Origin: Streptomyces filipinensis
GTDB taxonomy: Bacteria > Actinomycetota > Actinomycetes > Streptomycetales > Streptomycetaceae
Assembly: GCF_014649495.1 (NCBI RefSeq)
Contig: NZ_BMTD01000001.1
Coordinates: forward strand, 907,374 to 971,373
Length of the DNA: 64,000 nt
Reading direction: 5' to 3'
In this document: in pieces, positions 58,512-64,000 of the stretch
How positions within the stretch are numbered: the stretch's first letter is position 1
How the letters are laid out: each line of letters begins with the position of its first letter
Position numbers and translations under genes: made by a program
Notes under the pieces: generated by a model
The model's database searches: none
What the model was told of the DNA's origin: nothing
Seen by the model: the letters and a program-made list of their open reading frames with translations, nothing else

Positions 58512-59876
58512 CTACGCCGCCCTCGGCAGCGTGGGTGCCGGATCCGCGCGATGCATCGAGCCCGCGGCGCCCAGATCCGCCAGGATCGCGGACGCGGCCC
58601 GGTGGGCGGAGTGCAGGGCGCCCTGGATCGTGCTGGTGTCGCGGTGGTCGCCGCAGACGTACAGGCCGGCCAGCAGGCGTACCGGGCGGCGCAGGTCGTG
58701 CGGTGGGCGCATGGCCGGGACGGCCTCCCGGGTGTGGTGCACGGCCAGCGTCTCCCAGCGGCGCGTCGAGGTGCCGTAGAGCCGGGCGAGGTGGATCCGG
58801 ACCGCGGTGTCGACGCCCTCGGGCGGGGTGCCGAGCACCGTCGAGGAGATCAGCACCCGGCCGCCCGGCGCCCGGCTCGGGTCCACGTTGCTGAGCACCG
58901 CCGTGTGCGCCACCGGCCCGCCGCGGTCGGCGTCCAGCAGCAGCGAGGTGCCCGCCGCGAACGCCGGCGCCGGGTCGTCGGTGGTGTGGTGGACCACGGT
59001 CACCGGGTGGAAGTCCGGTACCCGCAGGCCGGGCAGCAGCTCCGCCGCGGCCCGCGCGTCGGTCGCCAGCAGCACCGCCCGGCAGCGGATCGGGCCGTGC
59101 TCGGCGGTGGTCACCGAGGTCGTGGCCACCGAGGTGACCCGCACCCCGGTGTGCACGGTGCCGGGCGGCAGCGCCCGCGCCAGCAGCTCCGGCAGCATCT
59201 CCGCGCCGCCCTCCGGCACACACAGCAGGCCGCTCGCGAAAGAGCGCAGCGCGAGGTCGGCACACCGGCTGGAGGTGGTCAGCTCCGGATCGCACAGCAG
59301 CGTGGCGAGCAGCGGGCGCAGAAATCCCTCGATCGTGCGTCCGGGCACCCCGCGCTGGGCGAGGGCCTGGCCGGCGGGCATCTCGGGGCGGGCCAGGATG
59401 CGTTCGACCGGGGTGGCGGCGATCCGGCCCAGGGCGGCGCCGAGCCGGGCCTGGTCGACCGCGCCGCCCACCGGCGTGCCGACCCGGCCAGGAGCGGGAG
59501 CCGGCCCCCTGGGGGCGCTTGCAAGGGCGCGCACCGCATGGAGTGCGCCCCTTGCGCTCCCTCCGGCCGCCGGTGCACCCGCGCGCTGTGCGCGTCCGTC
59601 GCGGTGCAGCAGGACGCCGGGCGCGAAGGTGCGCAGGACGAGGGAGTCCAGGCCGGGGGTCGTACGGAGTTCGGGGTAGGACGTGGACAGCAGCTGTCCG
59701 ATGCGGTCGAGCCGGAACCCGTCGACCTTCTCCGTGGACATGCGGCCGCCGGCGTACGGGGCGGCCTCCAGGACTGCGGTCGAGATTCCGGCACTGGTCA
59801 GCCGATGAGCCGCCGAGAGCCCGGCGATGCCGGCTCCCACGATGACGACGTCCACCTGGTACGCGGGCTCAAGCAC
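58512..59876 (-). CDS. FAD-dependent amine-oxidase/desaturase-like enzyme
   Basis: 454 aa. FAD-binding VDVVIVGAGIAGLSAAHRLTSAGISTAVLEAAPYAGGRM (GxGxxG plus GGRM) at the N-terminus and a C-terminal GDHRDTSTIQGALHSAHRAA flavin motif. This pattern covers protoporphyrinogen oxidases, carotenoid desaturases and amine oxidases; the substrate is undetermined. Residues about 95-130 are an Ala/Gly/Arg/Pro-rich insertion coincident with a DNA inverted repeat. Confidence 0.88.
   Translation of the reverse strand: MLEPAYQVDVVIVGAGIAGLSAAHRLTSAGISTAVLEAAPYAGGRMSTEKVDGFRLDRIGQLLSTSYPELRTTPGLDSLVLRTFAPGVLLHRDGRAQRAGAPAAGGSARGALHAVRALASAPRGPAPAPGRVGTPVGGAVDQARLGAALGRIAATPVERILARPEMPAGQALAQRGVPGRTIEGFLRPLLATLLCDPELTTSSRCADLALRSFASGLLCVPEGGAEMLPELLARALPPGTVHTGVRVTSVATTSVTTAEHGPIRCRAVLLATDARAAAELLPGLRVPDFHPVTVVHHTTDDPAPAFAAGTSLLLDADRGGPVAHTAVLSNVDPSRAPGGRVLISSTVLGTPPEGVDTAVRIHLARLYGTSTRRWETLAVHHTREAVPAMRPPHDLRRPVRLLAGLYVCGDHRDTSTIQGALHSAHRAASAILADLGAAGSMHRADPAPTLPRAA
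59508..59565. repeat. Imperfect inverted repeat inside the FAD enzyme gene
   Basis: Arms around 59511-59533 (...CAAGGGCGCGCAC) and 59543-59561 (GTGCGCCCCTTG...), complementary with a one-base indel. Encodes part of the low-complexity insertion. May be an inserted palindromic repeat unit. Confidence 0.45.
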
Positions 59877-60082
59877 GAGGCCCCTCCTGTGGTTGCGCGG
59901 CCGGTGGAGACGTCATGCCCCCAACTGGCTTTAGGGATACCCGAGTTCGGGTCGAGGTTAGGGCTGCGATCGGTCATAAACAGTCGCGCACCGACAGGGC
60001 ACGGTCGCATGGAGGTCGCATACGGTCACAGGAAATCTCAGGAGGCTGCAGAAGCGCGCAGGAAGGAGGTCTCCCGTGTACG

Positions 60083-60982
60083 TCACGCCGCCCGGATGGC
60101 GTCGTCGATCCCCGCGAACGCGAACCGGAACCCGGCCGCCGACAGCCGCCTCGGCACCACCCGCTGACTGCCCAGCACATCCCCGGCCAGCTCGCCCAGT
60201 GCCGCCCGCAGCACCGGCGCGGGCACCGCGAACGGCGCCGGGCGGCGCAGCACACGCGCCATCGCCGCCGTGATCTCACGGTTCGTCAGCGGCTCGGGGG
60301 CCGTCAGGTTGAACGGGCCGGCCAGCGTGTCGTGGTCGATGAGATACCGGATCGCGGCGACCTCGTCGTGCAGCGCGATGTACGACCAGTACTGCCGCCC
60401 GTCGCCCAGCCGGCCCCCGAGCCCGGCCCGGAACAGCGGGAACAGCCGCCCCCAGGCCCCGCCGCCCCGCGCCACCACCAGCCCCGTCCGCGCGAACACC
60501 GTGCGCACGCCCGCCTCCTGCGCGGGCGCCGCCGCCTCCTCCCACTCCACGCACAGCGAGGGCAGGAAACCGTCCCCCGGCGGCGCCTCCTCGTCCACCA
60601 CCTGGTCGCCGGTGTCGCCGTAGATGCCGATCGCGCTGCCGTTGACGAACACCCGCGGCGGCACCGGCAGCGCGGCCACCGCCTCCGCCAGAGCCGTCGT
60701 GCCCAGCACCCGGCTGTCCCGCAGCTGCCGCTTGTACGACGGCGTCCAGCGCTGGTCGCCGATCCCCGCCCCGGCCAGGTTGACCACCGCGGCACAGCCG
60801 GTCAGCCCGGCCGCGGTCTTCTCGACGGCCCGTCCCTCCGGGTCCCAGCAGACCTCGTGCGGCCCCGCGGCCGGTCGGCGCACCAGCCGTACCACCTCGT
60901 GCCCGTCCGCGGTCAGGGACCGCACCAGGGCGCTGCCGATGAGCCCGGACGCGCCGGCCACGGCGATTCGCATACGCTCCAT
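60083..60982 (-). CDS. TIGR01777-family NAD(P)-dependent epimerase (YfcH-like)
   Basis: 299 aa. Start RIAVAGASGLIGSALVRSLTADGHEVVRLVRR, with VNLAGAGIGDQRWTPSYKRQLRDSRVLGT and SAIGIYGD, all typical of this atypical SDR family, and a C-terminal DUF1731-like RFRFAFAGIDDAIRA segment. The natural substrate of the family is unknown. ATG 60982 or 60973. Divergent from the GNAT gene (64 bp). Confidence 0.9.
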   Translation of the reverse strand: MERMRIAVAGASGLIGSALVRSLTADGHEVVRLVRRPAAGPHEVCWDPEGRAVEKTAAGLTGCAAVVNLAGAGIGDQRWTPSYKRQLRDSRVLGTTALAEAVAALPVPPRVFVNGSAIGIYGDTGDQVVDEEAPPGDGFLPSLCVEWEEAAAPAQEAGVRTVFARTGLVVARGGGAWGRLFPLFRAGLGGRLGDGRQYWSYIALHDEVAAIRYLIDHDTLAGPFNLTAPEPLTNREITAAMARVLRRPAPFAVPAPVLRAALGELAGDVLGSQRVVPRRLSAAGFRFAFAGIDDAIRAA

Positions 60983-61046
60983 GGCCCCAGGATGCCCCGG
61001 CGAAAACCCCGTGAGGCGCTCCGCCGCCCGCCGTAGGGTGATCGTC

Positions 61047-61535
61047 ATGCCGGAGCCGCACATACGCATCGCCATGGCCGACGACGAAGAGGCCCTGGCC
61101 GTCCTCGACCGGGCCACCTGGTCCACCCTGCACGCCGTGGCGCCGCGACCCGAGCCGCCCTACCGGCCCTTCTTCGACGAGCGCCACGTCCCGCGGGACT
61201 ACCTGGTCGCCGAGACCGACGGACGGCTCGCCGGCTATGTCCGCATCGCCCGCCCCACCCCGCTCGCCTCCAACGCGCACGTCCTGCAGATCCAGGGCCT
61301 CGCCGTCGCCGAGGAGGCGCGCGGGCAGGGCCTCGGGCGCGCACTGATCCGGGCCGCGATCGAGGAGGCGCGCGGACGCGGCGCACGGCGGCTGAGCCTG
61401 CGCGTGCTCGGGCACAACGCCCCGGCCCGCGCGCTGTACGCGTCCGAGGGGTTCGCCGTCGAGGGAGTACAGCCGCAGGAGTTCCTCCTCGACGGCGCCT
61501 ATGTCGACGACGTGCTGATGGGCCGGCGCCTGTGA
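61047..61535 (+). CDS. GNAT-family acetyltransferase
   Basis: 162 aa. The acetyl-CoA site is VLQIQGLAVAEEARGQGLGRALIRAAIEEARGRG (QGLGRAL core) and the terminal GF/Y motif is RALYASEGFAVEG. The acceptor substrate is unknown. The ribosome site is weak (AGGGTGA). Ends 3 bp before the convergent protease stop. Confidence 0.92.
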   Translation: MPEPHIRIAMADDEEALAVLDRATWSTLHAVAPRPEPPYRPFFDERHVPRDYLVAETDGRLAGYVRIARPTPLASNAHVLQIQGLAVAEEARGQGLGRALIRAAIEEARGRGARRLSLRVLGHNAPARALYASEGFAVEGVQPQEFLLDGAYVDDVLMGRRL

Positions 61536-61538
61536 CCG

Positions 61539-62723
61539 TCAGGAGCTGACCAGCTGCCCCGTGTCCACCCGCGCCGTCGACCTGGCCGCCTGCCGGGCGT
61601 CGGCGGCCACCTCGTCCGCCGTCAGCGCATACCCCGTCTCGGTGTCCGAGGTGGAACGGGCGAAGACCACGCCGAACACCCTGCCGTCCGTGGTCAGCAG
61701 CGGTCCGCCGGAGTTGCCCGGGCGGACCGTGGAGCGGATCGAGTAGATGTCCCGGGTGACCACGCCGTCGCTGTAGATGTTCTGCCCGGTCGCCCGCACC
61801 CGGCTCGCCACCGTCGCCGCCTGCAGGTTCAGGCTGCCGTCCTGCGGATAGCCCGCCACCACCGCCGAGTCGCCGCGCGCCGCGCGCGTGTCGAAGTGCA
61901 GCACCGGGGCCCTCAGCTCCGGCACGTACAGCACCGCCACATCCCGGTCGGGGTCGAAGAGCACCACCCGGGCCACGTACGACCGCCCGACGCCGCCCAC
62001 CCGCACGCTCGGGTGGTCGATGCCCGCCACCACGTGCGCGTTGGTCATCACGTGCCGCGCGGAGTAGACGAACCCGCTGCCCTCCCGGCCCTCGTTGCCG
62101 GACACACCCTCGATCTTCACCGTGCTCAGCTTCGCGGCGCGCGTCGCGGCCGGGGTGACGCTGTCACCCGAGGGCCGGGCCACCCGGGCCGTCGACTCGT
62201 TCTCGAACGGGTTGAAGACCTGCGGGAAGCCCGCCTCCGTCAGCGCCGACGTGGCCCGCGAGAACCACGCGGGAGTCGTGTCCGGCATCGCCTGCTGCAC
62301 CGCGCCCAGCAGCGTCGAGTTCCGTATCGCCGTGGCGAGGGTCTGCGAGGGGGCCGCGGCCAGCACGCTCGCCGCCACCCAGGCCACGATCAGCACCGCG
62401 ACCGAGTTCGCCGCCGCGCCCCCTATCCCGTCCGCCACCCGCAGCGGCCCCCGGTCCAGCTCCCCGCGCAGCCGCAGCGCCAGCCGGCCCGCCAGCTCGT
62501 GCCCCACCACCGCCGGCACCAGCACCGTCACCACCGCGAGCGCGGTCGCCTGTGCCGTACCCCGCTCCGCCAGGCCGGTCACCCAGGGCAGCACCCAGAC
62601 GCCGACGACGGCACCGCCGACGAACCCGGCCAGCGAGACGCAGCCGGCCACCAGCCCGCGCCGGTAACCGGACGCCGCGTAGACGAGGATGACCAGCACA
62701 AGCACCAGGTCGAGCAGGTCCAC
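61539..62723 (-). CDS. MarP-like membrane serine protease (CvpA domain + trypsin-like)
   Basis: 394 aa. An N-terminal CvpA-type region with four membrane spans (DLVLVLVILVYAASGYRRGLVAG ...) is followed by an extracytoplasmic chymotrypsin-like domain: His in MTNAHVVAG, Asp in FDPDRDVAVLYV, Ser in RPGNSGGPLL. This matches MarP of Mycobacterium tuberculosis, a periplasmic protease for acid and oxidative stress tolerance. The corresponding role in a streptomycete is inferred. Confidence 0.92.
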   Translation of the reverse strand: MDLLDLVLVLVILVYAASGYRRGLVAGCVSLAGFVGGAVVGVWVLPWVTGLAERGTAQATALAVVTVLVPAVVGHELAGRLALRLRGELDRGPLRVADGIGGAAANSVAVLIVAWVAASVLAAAPSQTLATAIRNSTLLGAVQQAMPDTTPAWFSRATSALTEAGFPQVFNPFENESTARVARPSGDSVTPAATRAAKLSTVKIEGVSGNEGREGSGFVYSARHVMTNAHVVAGIDHPSVRVGGVGRSYVARVVLFDPDRDVAVLYVPELRAPVLHFDTRAARGDSAVVAGYPQDGSLNLQAATVASRVRATGQNIYSDGVVTRDIYSIRSTVRPGNSGGPLLTTDGRVFGVVFARSTSDTETGYALTADEVAADARQAARSTARVDTGQLVSS

Positions 62724-62922
62724 GGAGCCGCCTTTCTCTCGGACCCCTCAGTACGGACGGGACGGGCCCGGTGATCAGTCGCCCACAGACGGGCACGGGC
62801 ACCGGACGGCGAACCGGCCACGTATGTGTGTACCCCCAGAAACGTCCCGGACCGGGACGATGGTTCCGCCGGGTGGCACAGCGCACATCGCGGGCACGAC
62901 CCGGGGCCCCGAGAGTGGGAGC

Positions 62923-64000
62923 ATGCACGCCGTCCGAAGAACACTGCGCAGGCCCGGAACCCGGCGGACACCGGGCAAGCCGGGGAACCCGGAGAGGCCC
63001 GGGACACCCGAGCGGCCCGGGGCACCGGAGAGATCTGGAATGCCGGAGAGATCCGGTGTACCGGACAGATCCGGTGTCCCGGACAGGCCCGGTGCATCGG
63101 AGGGGCTCGGTGTGCCGGAGAGGTCCGGCACAGCGGAGAGCGCGGAGACGGGGGAGATCTCCGAGCCGGAGCGGACTTCCGGCACCTCGGGGACGCGGGA
63201 GGTCTCCGGGCCGCAGCAGCCCTCCGGCACCTCGGGGACGCCGGATACCGCCGGGCCGCAGAAATCCTCCGACACCTCGGGGATGCCGGAGACGCCCGGG
63301 ACGCGGGAAGCGCCCGGAACGTCGGAGCCGCCGGACCTGCGCTCGACTTCCGGGACGACCGGGACCGGGACGTCCGGGAGCTCGGAGGCGTCGGGACCCG
63401 GGTCGCTCCCTGCGGAGGAGCCCTCCGGGATCGCGGAGGCCTCGGGGCCGTCGGTAACCGGGGAGACGCTTCCCGGGGTTTCGGAGGCGCTGGGGTCGTC
63501 GGTGGTGTCTGGGGTGTGCGGGACGGGGGAGTCTTCCGGGGTTTCGGAGGGCTCGGGACCGTTGGTGGTGTCTGGGGCGTCCGGGACCGGGGAGACGCTT
63601 CCCGGGGTTTCGGAGGGCCCGGGGTCGGCGGCAGTGGTCCAGTCGCTCGGGGCGGTGGAGTCCTCTGGGGTTTCGGAGGCGCTGGGGTCGTCGGTGGTGT
63701 CTGGGGTGTGCGGGACGGGGGAGTCTTCCGGGGTTTCGGAGGGCTCGGGACAGTCGGTGGTGGCTGGGGCCTCCGGGGCAGGGGAGGGCTCGGCGGGGTC
63801 CGGGGCGGCGATCGGCTCGGGGGGACCGGTGGCAGAGGTCTTCGAGGCGGCCGGGAGCCAGGGGCCCTCGGGAGCCGCGGCCGGGAGCCAGGAGCCCCCG
63901 GGAGCCGCCGAGACCCCTGGACCGCCGCAGCCGCCCGCGTCGCGCAAGGCGTCGTGGGCGCCGAGCCGCATCCGGCGGCGGGGGCCCGGGGTGCTGCTGG
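62923..64000 (+). CDS. Repeat-rich Pro/Gly/Ser/Glu protein, N-terminal part (cut by window end)
   Basis: Open from ATG 62923 (GGGAG just upstream) to the window end without a stop, at least 359 aa. Begins MHAVRRTLRRPGTRRTPGKP, continues with degenerate pentads of type PERPG/PERSG, then longer repeats (ETLPGVSE, GTGESSGVSEGSG). Toward the end it turns basic and then hydrophobic (SRIRRRGPGVLL), as if a membrane or enzymatic domain starts beyond the window. Antisense to it, 62775-63971 is also open; the third codon positions coincide in both frames, so codon bias cannot choose the strand. Plus is preferred because it has a plausible start and divergent arrangement with the protease gene. Confidence 0.5.
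   Translation, partial: MHAVRRTLRRPGTRRTPGKPGNPERPGTPERPGAPERSGMPERSGVPDRSGVPDRPGASEGLGVPERSGTAESAETGEISEPERTSGTSGTREVSGPQQPSGTSGTPDTAGPQKSSDTSGMPETPGTREAPGTSEPPDLRSTSGTTGTGTSGSSEASGPGSLPAEEPSGIAEASGPSVTGETLPGVSEALGSSVVSGVCGTGESSGVSEGSGPLVVSGASGTGETLPGVSEGPGSAAVVQSLGAVESSGVSEALGSSVVSGVCGTGESSGVSEGSGQSVVAGASGAGEGSAGSGAAIGSGGPVAEVFEAAGSQGPSGAAAGSQEPPGAAETPGPPQPPASRKASWAPSRIRRRGPGVLL
63475..63751. repeat. 85-bp perfect direct repeat pair
   Basis: 63475-63559 is identical to 63667-63751, offset 192 bp (64 codons), inside the repeat-rich open frame. Shorter related copies (CTTCCCGGGGTTTCGGAGG) occur at about 63469 and 63599. Confidence 0.9.

Noticed and set aside
62775..63971. 398-aa minus-strand frame (Pro/Glu/Ser/Thr-rich)
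   Set aside because: No ribosome site at its ATG and it would run into the protease promoter; kept only as an alternative to the plus-strand frame.

Overview
The window is high-GC actinobacterial chromosome and is best read as Streptomyces. It carries a complete whiE-type spore-pigment polyketide locus, GlnR-type boxes in front of two glutamine synthetases (type I glnA and eukaryote-like glnII), and many GTG starts preceded by purine-rich ribosome sites. No tRNA, rRNA, CRISPR array or insertion sequence was seen.

Layout. (1) 1-3,061: glnE, the adenylyltransferase/deadenylylase of glutamine synthetase, followed by a convergent PAP2-type membrane phosphatase. (2) 4,019-10,161: a minus-strand maltose/maltodextrin operon, malE-malF-malG-alpha-glucosidase-LacI regulator. 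(3) 10,330-12,786: what looks like a decayed RiPP locus. It has a small S26 signal peptidase, a truncated and frameshifted ABC exporter, the 3' end of a Cys/Ser/Thr-rich peptide gene with its own terminator, and a SARP regulator broken by one base in a C6 tract. (4) 12,993-19,884: secreted alpha-amylase and a 1,788-aa two-headed amylopullulanase. CTTGC/GCAAG motifs occur in front of malE, the amylase and the pullulanase, pointing to one maltose regulon: extracellular starch cleavage, uptake by MalEFG and intracellular hydrolysis by the glucosidase. (5) 19,918-30,904: a small isomerase, a TetR/ferredoxin-reductase/diiron-like hydrolase operon, surface and secreted proteins, and a wHTH-epimerase-histidine kinase-response regulator run. 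(6) 31,325-42,711: HEAT-repeat protein, glnII, a MarR/hydrolase divergent pair, secreted proteins, PspAB/HtpX, glnA and an RDD protein. (7) 42,914-53,565: the eight-gene spore-pigment set (hydroxylase, SchA/CurD-like, cupin, KS-alpha, KS-beta, ACP, two cyclases), then an O-methyltransferase, a secreted beta-helix protein and a Tat-exported ferritin-like protein. These lie between genes that are usually close neighbours (glnA/RDD and DUF4191/lipA/lipB), so the block looks inserted or relocated. (8) 53,590-64,000: DUF4191 protein, lipA, lipB, an NsdA-like regulator, an FAD amine-oxidase-like enzyme, a TIGR01777 epimerase, a GNAT, a MarP-like membrane protease and the start of a repeat-rich gene cut by the window edge.

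Nitrogen logic: GlnE (window start) adenylylates GlnA. The target tyrosine is visible in GlnA at residue 397. Both synthetase promoters carry four-element GlnR-like boxes. Convergent gene ends are often separated by long perfect hairpins (25.5, 33.2, 37.6, 40.6 and 49.9 kb), taken as terminators.

Most product names rest on motif recognition from the translated sequence; no database search was run.
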